Origin: CAVPRW01 sp046727435 [NCBI: bacterium]
GTDB lineage: Bacteria; Tectomicrobia; Entotheonellia; J063
DNA: 8,217 nt
NCBI GenBank assembly: GCA_046727435.1
Contig: JBKPCR010000068.1
Location: forward strand, 1-8,217
Direction: 5' to 3'
Below the pieces are notes generated by a model. The model had not been told where the DNA came from, searched no databases, and was given only the letters and a program-made list of their open reading frames with translations. The translations under genes and the position numbers were made by a program. The number at the start of each line of letters is the position of its first letter. Position 1 is the first letter of the stretch. Of the stretch, positions 1 through 5,925 are shown piece after piece.

Positions 1-1
1 A

Positions 2-106
2 TATGCCGTCACTGCGACACCTGCAGGGCAGGAATTGCACCTGCACGGAGGTACAGTTATCAAAGATCAATCGATCTCAGCTCCCTATCCCCCACAGCCT
101 TTGTGA
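2..106 (+). CDS. possible 3' end of an unidentified protein
   Basis: A frame enters from the left edge and stays open for 34 codons to a TGA at 104-106, ending in ...SAPYPPQPL. The composition (LHLHGGTVIKDQS) looks protein-like and would suit a protein C-terminus, but 34 codons is too short to judge and I recognise no family. If real it converges on the solute-binding protein gene, whose stop lies at 232. The 107-231 gap holds only a short palindrome (GGTTCA-TT-TGAACC, 184-197) and no gene that I can see. Confidence 0.2.
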   Translation, partial: YAVTATPAGQELHLHGGTVIKDQSISAPYPPQPL

Positions 107-231
107 GACTCTGGTTTCAGGGAAACGGATCGCACCGGCAGCGGTTTGTTAGGCCCAGTCTCGGCTGGTCGACTCGAAAGATTGGTTCATTTGAACCTGA
201 CCCCCGCTTCGCCCCGACACAACCAGCGACT

Positions 232-1278
232 TCAGCGGATGAGCCGATCGGCCCGATACAACATCTCCGGTGCTATCGTGAGCCCCAGGGTTTTTGCCAC
301 CTTCAGGTTGATGACCAACTCGATCTTCGGGTTCATCTCCACCGGGATCTCCGCTGGTGTCGTCCCCTTGAAGATCTTGTCCACTAGGCGCGCTGCCTGC
401 CAACCCGATGCGTAGTCGTCTGGCCCGTAGCTGGCGAGGCCGCCGCCCTCCACGAAGAATGCGTCCTCAAACATGGTCGGAATCGCCCGCTCTAAAGTGG
501 CCTCGACAATGAAACCGGGAATGTTTAAGGAGACGGAGGACGGCTGCACGATCCCATCGACCTTGCTCTCCCGAACCTGGGCGAGAATCGCCTGCACCTC
601 CTCTTCCGTCTGCACCGGCTTCTCCACCAACTCCATCCCGAGGTGGCGGGCGGCATCACGGTACGCCTGCGCCAACGCCACGGAGGGGGCATGGGTTGCA
701 TCGTAGGGATACAGGACGCGTTGGAGGCTGGGAACGAGCTCCCGGAAGAGTTCCAGGCGCTTCGGGCCCAGCTCGATCGTCAGATTGGTTACGCCGGTGA
801 TATTGCCGCCGGGCCGGGCGAAGCTCTGCACCAGGCCCAGCCCCACCGGATCTTCGACCCAGGCGAAGACAATCGGAATCTGGGTGGTCGCCTGCTGCGC
901 CGCTTGGGCCGGCTGTGCGGACGTGGCAAAGAGGAGGTCCACGCCATAGCGCACCAGCTCGCGCGCGGCGGCGGGCAGGAGGGCATGATTCCCTTGCGTG
1001 AAGCGGACGCCTATCACGAAATCCTCGCGCTCGCGATAGCCCAGTGCGAGCAGACCGTCTCGTAGCCCGGCCATGTGTGGCGTGGATCCCCAGGAGTCCG
1101 TCAGCGCCCCGATCTGCAGGGGGCGGGCGCGCTCTGCGGCATCTGTGCCACTAGGGAGTAGTCCACTACTCAGCAGCAGCATGCCAAGAGCGATCGACCA
1201 CGGCCATAGACGTCCGAGCCAGTCACCCTGTGTGTGGCCAGTGGTCCCAACCCTTCGATGCTGCGTGCCATCAACCAT
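232..1278 (-). CDS. ABC transporter substrate-binding protein (ABC_sub_bind family)
   Basis: This 348-residue protein should be a periplasmic ligand-binding component of an ABC importer. The N-terminus has a charged stretch, then a hydrophobic segment at about residues 24-43 and a likely signal-peptidase site near TDA-AERA (residue 47). The mature part matches the PF04392 type (TrpX/YtfQ-like periplasmic-binding fold): the opening strand RPLQIGALTD, the stretch VDLLFATSAQPAQAAQQAT, IPIVFAWVEDPVGLGLV, the signature SFARPGGNITGVTN, and the C-terminal YGPDDYASGWQAARLVDKIFKG. The start is supported by GGAGGG (1286-1291) seven bases upstream of the ATG. It lies 143 bp downstream of the selenoprotein peroxiredoxin on the same strand and may be co-transcribed with it. 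No permease or ATPase gene is visible, so it is an orphan within this window. Ligands in this family are diverse (amino acids, aromatic acids, sugars) and cannot be assigned here. The family call is firm; the ligand is unknown. Confidence 0.9.
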   Translation of the reverse strand: MVDGTQHRRVGTTGHTQGDWLGRLWPWSIALGMLLLSSGLLPSGTDAAERARPLQIGALTDSWGSTPHMAGLRDGLLALGYREREDFVIGVRFTQGNHALLPAAARELVRYGVDLLFATSAQPAQAAQQATTQIPIVFAWVEDPVGLGLVQSFARPGGNITGVTNLTIELGPKRLELFRELVPSLQRVLYPYDATHAPSVALAQAYRDAARHLGMELVEKPVQTEEEVQAILAQVRESKVDGIVQPSSVSLNIPGFIVEATLERAIPTMFEDAFFVEGGGLASYGPDDYASGWQAARLVDKIFKGTTPAEIPVEMNPKIELVINLKVAKTLGLTIAPEMLYRADRLIR

Positions 1279-1421
1279 CCGGTATCCCTCCGATAGGCGT
1301 CGATTCCTTCACATCAGATCACCTACCCCTTCGCGGAGGGGCCGAAGGAGAAGACCCCGCGGGTGCCAGGGGTGGCCCCGACACCTGTGGGATCATCTGG
1401 CGCGTTCGGATAGAGTGCGCC

Positions 1422-2024
1422 TCAGGGTGTGCCCGCAAGGCTCCGTGCCATCTCCAGAATCTCCTCGCTGGCAATGGGGTTCCGGTCTCCGGGAAGCCAG
1501 CGTCCTCGCACAATCCCTTGCTTGTCGATCAGGAAAAACGCCTGAGACGCGCTTATGCGGTCTTTTGTCAACTGCACGCCCTTCCCAGGCAGCATAAACG
1601 GGGCAAGGTCAGTTCCCTCCTTAATCAACTTTGCCGCCGCATACAGGTGAGTGACTTTGGCGTCTGCGTCGCTGAGGATCGGGAACGGCAGCCCAAGCGA
1701 ATCAGCGAAGGTCTTCTGCGAAAACGAATCGTCAACGCTGATGCCCAGAATCTGGACATCTAAATCCTTGAACGCATCGAAGTCGACCATCCTGGCCGTC
1801 AAATTCTTCGTTCACGTTGTGCCGAAATTAATGCCGTAAAACTCAATCAGCACCATCTTGTGTCCGCGGAACTGGCGGAGGCTCATGTCTTCCCCAGTGG
1901 TGCTGGGGAGCGTGAAGTCCGGTGCTGGCTGATTCACCGTTACCGCTATGGCATTCCCCGGCATTAGCAGCCCGCCCACGAGGAACGCGATCAACAGCAG
2001 ATGCCCCATTCCTTGCGCTACCAT
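1422..2024 (-). CDS. exported selenocysteine-containing peroxiredoxin (AhpC/TSA family), UGA at codon 71 read as Sec
   Basis: The 201-codon frame encodes a 200-residue thioredoxin-fold peroxiredoxin expected to reduce hydroperoxides. Residues 1-27 form a signal peptide (hydrophobic LLLIAFLVGGLL, site near AIA-V), so it should act in the periplasm. Family features follow in order: PAPDFTLPSTTG (34-44), MSLRQFRGHKMVLIEFY (47-63), the active-site loop FGTT-TGA-TKNLTARM (67-79), ILGISVDD (92-99), FSQKTFADSLGLPFPILSD (101-119), FFLIDKQGIVRGRW (163-176). The TGA at 1814-1812 sits exactly where the peroxidatic Cys of the usual FTPVCT motif belongs. The frame does not shift, and homology continues directly after it. 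The ORF ends at a second TGA (1424-1422). There is no cysteine anywhere, so it would be a 1-Sec enzyme without a resolving Cys. The usual Pro and Thr of PxxxTxxC are both Gly here (64 and 68). A G-rich Shine-Dalgarno (GGGGGGAG) precedes the ATG. The alternative is a pseudogene made by one Cys-to-stop change; the SECIS-like fold argues against that. Confidence 0.85.
1778..1814 (-). promoter_or_regulatory. bacterial SECIS element directing Sec insertion at the in-frame UGA
   Basis: Read on the minus strand from the UGA (1814-1812): A, lower stem CGAAG (1810-1806), asymmetric internal loop AAUUUGA (1805-1799), upper stem CGGCC (1798-1794), apical loop AGGAU (1793-1789), GGUCG (1788-1784), A, CUUCG (1782-1778). 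Both five-base stems pair, with one G-U in the upper helix. The loop begins 18 nt after the UGA and contains GG. That suits bacterial SECIS elements bound by SelB, and as I count it the E. coli fdhF element has the same 18-nt spacing. An alternative outer closure pairs UGAACG (1814-1809) with CGUUCA (1774-1769). The fold was drawn by hand; no folding software was run. Confidence 0.7.
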
Positions 2025-2186
2025 GATGCTCCCCCCATTACAACGTCGCCATCCATGCTCTCCATCCCTATCTCATGTGACACCTCCCAACAAGGGAATT
2101 GCACAGCCCGCCCGATGGCGGAAGAAGTCGTGTGTTCCAGAGGGACCGGATCGCCCCGCCTACCGCTGCTCCAGCATAAGGCTCGC

Positions 2187-2216
2187 CTGATACAAAGTAC
2201 CACCTTTTTATATCAA
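2187..2216 (-). promoter_or_regulatory. candidate sigma-70 promoter for the selenoprotein peroxiredoxin
   Basis: On the minus strand TTGATA (2216-2211) is followed after 18 bases by TATCAG (2192-2187), with an A/T-rich start to the spacer. It points at the peroxiredoxin start about 160 bases downstream. The -35 box is good and the -10 box is only fair, so this is a moderate-to-weak call. Confidence 0.35.
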
Positions 2217-2287
2217 CACAGGCAGGCTGCCTCCTTCTTTTGTTGCGAAGCCTAACGCCCATTAGACTGCCGAATCGACTCTTGAAA

Positions 2288-2305
2288 CCTGCAGCGTGCT
2301 GCAGG
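2288..2305. repeat. small perfect hairpin CCTGCAG-CGTG-CTGCAGG
   Basis: Seven-base arms with a four-base loop, containing two PstI-like CTGCAG hexamers. It is followed directly by GGCTAACGCC (2304-2313), a near copy of GCCTAACGCC at 2250-2259. No T-run follows on either strand, so it is not an obvious terminator. It may be a remnant of a dispersed repeat. Confidence 0.4.
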
Positions 2306-2384
2306 CTAACGCCACACCCGCAGAAGCTGTCCATCCCTGAAAACCGCCTGCATTTTAGCACCCTTACTCATTTCCCTCAAGATT

Positions 2385-2434
2385 GGTGTTAGGGGGTTAA
2401 ACTGCACGATTTTGCAGTTTAACCCCCTAACACC
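2385..2434. repeat. perfect 22-bp inverted repeat with 6-bp loop
   Basis: The left arm (2385-2406) runs from GGTGTTAGGGGG to AAACTGCA, the loop is CGATTT (2407-2412), and the right arm (2413-2434) is its exact reverse complement from TGCAGTTT to CCCCCTAACACC. There is no mismatch in 22 pairs. It lies between two divergently oriented genes, so it cannot end either transcript, and no T-run follows. It could be a REP/MITE-like dispersed palindrome or a structured protein-binding site. Neither can be settled without genome-wide copies. Confidence 0.85.
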
Positions 2435-2689
2435 GGGATGCCGACCATCTGGTTCAGAGACGGTCTGTGGAGCTGTAGATCTTTGGCGTCATCAGTGTAG
2501 CACGTGGGTTGACTGCCGGGACGTGCGGACCTATGAATGCCTAACCCGCTCATGAATTGCCTCTAATGTCACCGTCGCTTTCGATCAAATGCGCAGGGAA
2601 AGGCAAGAGAATAGCGTGAGGCTTTGCTAAGAGTGCCATGTCGCGGGGTTGTCCCCGAGGGCTAGCGCATGCGTTGCCGCAGATCGCAC

Positions 2690-2718
2690 TTGACAGTGCC
2701 CTTGGGGTGGCCTATGCT
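2690..2718 (+). promoter_or_regulatory. strong sigma-70-type promoter for the tandem VOC genes
   Basis: A consensus -35 TTGACA (2690-2695) and a -10 TATGCT (2713-2718) are separated by exactly 17 bases. Transcription would start near 2725 and give a leader of about 125 nt before the ATG at 2852. The leader can form TGCCAG-GACCTA-CTGGCA (2749-2766). No clear operator is visible. Confidence 0.6.
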
Positions 2719-2851
2719 CGCCGTGCTCATCACTGTGGAGCCTCGCAATGCCAGGACCTACTGGCACGGTGCTCCATTGGCCTGAGTGCCGACGCACAGG
2801 CGTTCGGCTATCCACACGCGAGTGATGGCCCCAAACGACGGGAGGGGAAAG

Positions 2852-3211
2852 ATGGCCTTTAAACTCAATCACCTACATCTGAAAAGCAAGGATCCCCAGA
2901 AAACCGCTAAATTTTACGTAGACAATCTGGGCGCCACGATCGTGGCGGAGATCGGCACCCGCGGCTATCGTCTGGACCTGCATGGACTCACCATCAACCT
3001 CACGACCCATGTCGAAGAACAAACCCGGCAGCAGCTCTATGGCATGGAGCACTTCGCGCTCAACACCGATGACCTGGATGGCACCATAGCCAAGCTCAAG
3101 GCCAATGGAGCCCAGGTATTGGAGCAAATGACCTCGGGCAATGGCCGACGGATTTGCTTCCTTGAGGGGCCAGATGGGGTGCAGCTCGAAATCATCGAGG
3201 CACAGGTCTAG
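2852..3211 (+). CDS. VOC family protein (glyoxalase/extradiol dioxygenase fold)
   Basis: This 119-residue single-domain protein has the two beta-alpha-beta-beta-beta modules of the vicinal oxygen chelate superfamily. The first opens with FKLNHLHLKSKDPQKTAKFY and the second with GMEHFALNTDDLDGTIAKLKANGA. Probable metal ligands are His7, His67 and Glu113 (the latter in PDGVQLEIIE), the usual spacing for metal-dependent members. The ATG at 2852 was chosen over an upstream in-frame start (2786) because the VOC fold starts right there and GGAGGGG (2841-2847) precedes it. It is the first gene after a strong promoter and is followed 71 bp on by a second VOC gene. Members include glyoxalases, epimerases, dioxygenases and antibiotic-binding proteins. 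The residues support metal binding, but the reaction is not determined. Confidence 0.85.
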   Translation: MAFKLNHLHLKSKDPQKTAKFYVDNLGATIVAEIGTRGYRLDLHGLTINLTTHVEEQTRQQLYGMEHFALNTDDLDGTIAKLKANGAQVLEQMTSGNGRRICFLEGPDGVQLEIIEAQV

Positions 3212-3282
3212 GGTTGCCGCGGGTTGGGTTTGGACATCACCTCTGCAGCGCTGAGCGAGAGTTGACCGTAGAGGAGGGCCCT

Positions 3283-3693
3283 ATGGCGGCCAAAATTAGG
3301 CATATTGCCATTGCGACCCAGGACCCTGACAAGATTGCCACCTTTTTCAAGGAAGCTCTCGGCTTGCAACAGGTCGGGGTGGCGAACTCGGACCTCGCCA
3401 CCGGCTACTTTTTGACCGACGGTTACATCAACCTCGCCATCCTCAAATTCAAGAACGACTATGCGGCCTATACGGAAGGTGCACCGCGCTACGAGGGGCT
3501 GCACCACTTCGGCTTCAAGGTCGACAACATGGAGGCGGCTCGGAAGCGCGTGGAGGAGGCCGGGGCCACGTTTCAACCACTGGGTGGCAAAGCCACGGGC
3601 CAGGGGATGGTGGATGTTGAGGTGAAATACTATCTGCCGAACGAGGTGAGGATCGACCTCTCAGAAAAGGGTTGGTTGACCCTCACCATGTGA
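3283..3693 (+). CDS. second VOC family protein
   Basis: This 136-residue VOC protein has modules beginning IRHIAIATQDPDKIATFFKEALGL and GLHHFGFKVDNMEAARKRVEEAG. His7 and His75 fit the first two metal positions. At the third position, where Glu is usual, the motif reads PNEVRIDLSEKGW, giving Asp125. Its metal site may therefore differ from the neighbouring VOC protein, which keeps Glu. The ATG at 3283 is preferred over an in-frame start at 3214 because GAGGAGGG (3271-3278) sits just upstream and the conserved fold starts there. It shares orientation with the VOC gene 71 bp upstream and is probably on the same transcript. Its stop is only 20 bp from the stop of the convergent dehydrogenase gene, with no visible terminator between. 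Methylmalonyl-CoA epimerase-like, lactoylglutathione lyase-like or dioxygenase-like functions all remain possible. Confidence 0.85.
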   Translation: MAAKIRHIAIATQDPDKIATFFKEALGLQQVGVANSDLATGYFLTDGYINLAILKFKNDYAAYTEGAPRYEGLHHFGFKVDNMEAARKRVEEAGATFQPLGGKATGQGMVDVEVKYYLPNEVRIDLSEKGWLTLTM

Positions 3694-3713
3694 TGACACT
3701 TCCCGTTGCAGGA

Positions 3714-4694
3714 TCACTGGCGGACCGTGGCTCGCACGTCTGGATTCAGCACCCTGAGCGGCTCTCCCTTGAGATAGGCCGCGACGTTTTCGACAGTGTC
3801 GCGATAGCGCACTCGATATTGGTCTTCAGTCACGTAGCCAATGTGGGGGACCAGCAGCGTATTCTCGAGCAAGGTGAGCGGATGCCCCGCTGGTAAGGGC
3901 TCCTGGTCGAACACATCCAGACCCGCACCAGCGATGGTGTGTGCCTGCAGCGCCTGGACGAGAGCCGCTTCGTCCACAATAGGCCCGCGCGCGGTGTTGA
4001 TGAGATAGGCGGTGGGTTTCATCAGGCCGAGCTCGCGGGCCCCCACCAGTCCCCTGGTCCGCGCACTCAGCTGCACATGGATCGAGAGGATATCCGATAG
4101 GGCAAACAGCTCATCCTTGCTGACGAGCGTGGCCCCATGCTGCGCGGCCCGCTCGGCTGTCAAATTCTGACTCCAGGCGATGACCGACATCTCGAAGGCC
4201 ACGCCCACCTTGGCGACCTTGCCACCCAGTCGTCCCAAGCCCAAAATCCCCAGGACTTTATTCTCCAGACTCATGCCGACTGTCGTGCCCCAGTGGCCAG
4301 CCCGCGTATCGACATCTTCACGCGGAATGTGACGCACCAGGGCCAAGATCAGCCCCCACGTTAACTCAGCCGGCGGGGCGTCTGGACCGCCGGCCGTGCC
4401 ACACACCAGGATCCCTAGATCAGTGGCGGCCTTCAGGTCGATGGCTGCATTGCGCATGCCGGTGGTCACGAGCAGACGCAGGTTCGGCAAACGCTGCAGG
4501 AGGTCGCGGCCAAAGGGGGTGCGCTCCCGCATACAGGTGATGACCTCAAAGTCTCGCAACCGCTGCGCCAGAGCACTAAGCTCGGTCAGATGATCGCTAA
4601 AGGACTGTACTTGGCAATCAGTAGGGAGCACACTCCAATCGGCCATCTTCAGGGCCACACCCTGGTAGTCATCGAGGATAGCAACTCGCGGCAT
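3714..4694 (-). CDS. D-2-hydroxyacid dehydrogenase (NAD(P)-dependent)
   Basis: This 326-residue cytosolic oxidoreductase should interconvert a 2-oxo acid and a D-2-hydroxy acid. The Rossmann signature is GILGLGRLGGKV (149-160). The catalytic triad is visible: Arg236 in NTARGPIVDE, Glu265 in FDQEPLP, His284 in VPHIGY. The end of the second Rossmann strand reads VIAWSQN, with Ser175 rather than the Asp usual for NAD, so NADP use or relaxed specificity is possible. There is no ACT domain, so it is not a full-length SerA. The ATG at 4694 (MPRVAILDDYQ) is favoured over an upstream in-frame start at 4772, which would add 26 residues encoded by a heptamer repeat; AGGTG lies a few bases before the chosen ATG. 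It follows the LLM monooxygenase gene by 97 bp and is the last gene of a likely three-gene operon. Confidence 0.9.
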   Translation of the reverse strand: MPRVAILDDYQGVALKMADWSVLPTDCQVQSFSDHLTELSALAQRLRDFEVITCMRERTPFGRDLLQRLPNLRLLVTTGMRNAAIDLKAATDLGILVCGTAGGPDAPPAELTWGLILALVRHIPREDVDTRAGHWGTTVGMSLENKVLGILGLGRLGGKVAKVGVAFEMSVIAWSQNLTAERAAQHGATLVSKDELFALSDILSIHVQLSARTRGLVGARELGLMKPTAYLINTARGPIVDEAALVQALQAHTIAGAGLDVFDQEPLPAGHPLTLLENTLLVPHIGYVTEDQYRVRYRDTVENVAAYLKGEPLRVLNPDVRATVRQ

Positions 4695-4716
4695 AGCACA
4701 CCTCATAAGAGGACAA

Positions 4717-4744
4717 GACTGAGGGCTGAGTGCTGAGGACTGAG
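4717..4744. repeat. four tandem heptamers of the form NNCTGAG
   Basis: GACTGAG, GGCTGAG, TGCTGAG and GACTGAG follow each other without gaps between the LLM and dehydrogenase genes. Such short intergenic heptamer arrays (STRR-like) are known in cyanobacteria and occur in other lineages. The array lies just upstream of the dehydrogenase ribosome-binding site. Confidence 0.7.
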
Positions 4745-4767
4745 TATGAGAAACTTTTTTCTCAGTC
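4738..4767 (-). other. intercistronic inverted repeat between LLM and dehydrogenase genes
   Basis: The last heptamer GACTGAG (4738-4744) is the exact reverse complement of CTCAGTC (4761-4767), and an inner pair TGAGAAA/TTTCTCA (4747-4753 and 4758-4764) competes with it. On the minus transcript either helix could form between two operon genes. There is no U-tract after the stem, so it is not a convincing intrinsic terminator; it could be a processing or attenuation site. Confidence 0.35.
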
Positions 4768-4791
4768 GGCACGCCTCAGCACAACCATCAC

Positions 4792-5880
4792 CTAGGCAAA
4801 GGCGGGTATGACGTATTTGGCAAACAACTGCATGGATTTGTGGGCAAGCTCTGGCTCCAGGTGGCCAATCCGGTGTCGGGCGCAGAAGATGTTGTAGCCG
4901 GTGAGCTGGCGCTGTTCTTCCAGCTTACGGATCACGGTGTCGGGGCTACCGACGAGGGCCAGACCGTTGTCGATCCAGAAGTCATAGGATTTGCTGCATT
5001 CCTGAAACACGCGCCGGAGCTCCTGTCGCTCCGGTGTGCTCCTCTCTGCTGCTTCGAGATCGGGAGGTCCGAAGCCGAGGCGTGTCTTGGCGATGAGCTC
5101 ACCTCCCTGGATATAGCCCATGACCAGGTTGGGCTCGGCTTCGGCTCGCGCCTGGGCGTCGGTCTCGGCGACGTGCACATGGCGCGTCAGGAAGGCATGA
5201 GGCATGGGGCCTGAATGGTTATACTGGTTCCAGAGTTGCCGGTAGTAGGCGAACTTCTCGGCGATCACCGCGTCAACATCGATGTTCTGGGCGATGTGAT
5301 AGTTATGCTTGGCGGCATACTCGAAGGAGCCGGCGCTGTGGGCCGCCACCCAAATGGGCGGATGGGGTTCCTGGTAAGGTTTGGGGTTGGGCAAGGCCTC
5401 GTCGAACTGCCAGTATTTGCCCTGGTAGGTGACCGTTTCCGCCGTCCACGCCTTGACGATGATCTCCAGCGCCTCGACACTCATCTCATGGCGCTGATCG
5501 AAGGGCAGGTTCCAGCGCATGAATTCGTGCGCTAGCACCCCCGTACCCGTGCCGAACTCCAGCCGCCCGTGGGACAGCTGGTCCAGCGTGGCCAGATCCT
5601 GGGCCAGACGGATGGGGTGGTGGAAAGGCAACTGGTAAATCATCAGGCCAAACCGCAGCGCGCTGGTCCGACTCGCCAAGGCGGTCAGGTAGACAGTAGG
5701 GGCCGTTACGTAGCAGACGGGGGAATTCTGATGCTCGATAAAGAAATAGTATCGATACCCAAGCTGCTCGGCCTCTTGCGCCTCGCGAAGATGTGCCTCG
5801 TACACCTCCGCCACCGACGGGAACTCCTTCATTTCAAAGGGACCGAAGGAGTCGAATATGCCAAATTCGAGCTTACCCAT
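4792..5880 (-). CDS. LLM class flavin-dependent oxidoreductase (luciferase-like monooxygenase)
   Basis: This 362-residue cytosolic enzyme of the bacterial luciferase-like TIM-barrel family would use reduced flavin (FMNH2 or F420H2) to oxygenate or dehydrogenate a small organic substrate. Visible family hallmarks are the first strand LEFGIFDSFG, the AEQLGYRYYFFIEHQ segment (about 38-52), VYLTALASRTSALRFGLMIYQLPFHHPIRLAQDLATLDQLSHGRLEFGTG split over residues 63-113, the helix EALEIIVKAWTAETVTYQGKYW, and PHPPIWVAAHSAGSFEYAA. The C-terminal LVGSPDTVIRKLEE is also typical. Length is normal for the family. AGAGGTG precedes the ATG at a suitable distance. The gene lies 45 bp after the VOC gene (stop at 5926) and upstream of the dehydrogenase, as in an operon. 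The substrate is unknown; the neighbouring ring-cleavage genes suggest a hydroxylation step in an aromatic pathway. The family call is firm. Confidence 0.92.
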   Translation of the reverse strand: MGKLEFGIFDSFGPFEMKEFPSVAEVYEAHLREAQEAEQLGYRYYFFIEHQNSPVCYVTAPTVYLTALASRTSALRFGLMIYQLPFHHPIRLAQDLATLDQLSHGRLEFGTGTGVLAHEFMRWNLPFDQRHEMSVEALEIIVKAWTAETVTYQGKYWQFDEALPNPKPYQEPHPPIWVAAHSAGSFEYAAKHNYHIAQNIDVDAVIAEKFAYYRQLWNQYNHSGPMPHAFLTRHVHVAETDAQARAEAEPNLVMGYIQGGELIAKTRLGFGPPDLEAAERSTPERQELRRVFQECSKSYDFWIDNGLALVGSPDTVIRKLEEQRQLTGYNIFCARHRIGHLEPELAHKSMQLFAKYVIPAFA

Positions 5881-5925
5881 CGTTGTTTCACCTCTAAGGA
5901 TTCCGCGGTTAGTGGTTGGTGATGA

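Larger units (their letters stand above)
2025..2851. other. 827-bp non-coding region between divergent peroxiredoxin and VOC genes
   Basis: I find no believable gene here on either strand; open frames lack family similarity, ribosome-binding sites or sensible composition. It does hold structure: a candidate leftward promoter (2187-2216), a hairpin with a nearby repeated CTAACGCC (2250-2313), a perfect 22-bp-arm palindrome (2385-2434), a small CGGGG-TTGT-CCCCG hairpin (2644-2657), a strong rightward promoter (2690-2718), and TGCCAG-6-CTGGCA (2749-2766) in the predicted leader of the VOC transcript. The length is unusual next to the 20-143 bp gaps elsewhere in the left half of the window. Confidence 0.6.

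Noticed and set aside
184-197. GGTTCA-TT-TGAACC palindrome followed by CTGACCCC, resembling repeat ends near RAYT transposases
   Set aside because: It is short, single in the window, and no transposase is present; it was kept only as a note.
1326-1345. CCCCT-TCGCGG-AGGGG hairpin as terminator of the peroxiredoxin gene
   Set aside because: The stem is only five pairs, lies about 80 bases past the stop, and has no T-run on the minus strand.
1812-1814. Frameshift or ordinary premature stop in the peroxiredoxin
   Set aside because: The two parts are in the same frame with no inserted or deleted bases, the stop falls precisely on the catalytic Cys column, and a SECIS-like fold follows. A single Cys-to-TGA mutation remains the only serious alternative.
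2068-2361. Possible minus-strand gene of about 97 codons upstream of the peroxiredoxin
   Set aside because: It has Cys/Arg-rich chance composition, no ribosome-binding site, no recognisable family, and overlaps hairpins and the candidate promoter.
2249-2434. Integron attC site, suggested by GGGCGTTAGGC on the minus strand and CCTAAC near the palindrome
   Set aside because: The partner core does not match RYYYAAC/GTTRRRY in the right orientation, the two CTAACGCC motifs are direct rather than inverted repeats, and the region does not fold as one attC-like hairpin by eye.
2786-2851. Longer start for the first VOC protein
   Set aside because: The domain begins at the ATG at 2852, which has a strong GGAGGGG site; the extension has no conserved features.
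4695-4772. N-terminal extension of the dehydrogenase to an upstream in-frame ATG
   Set aside because: The extra 26 residues are encoded by the heptamer repeat and look non-conserved, while the internal ATG has an AGGTG site and begins the usual first strand of the fold.
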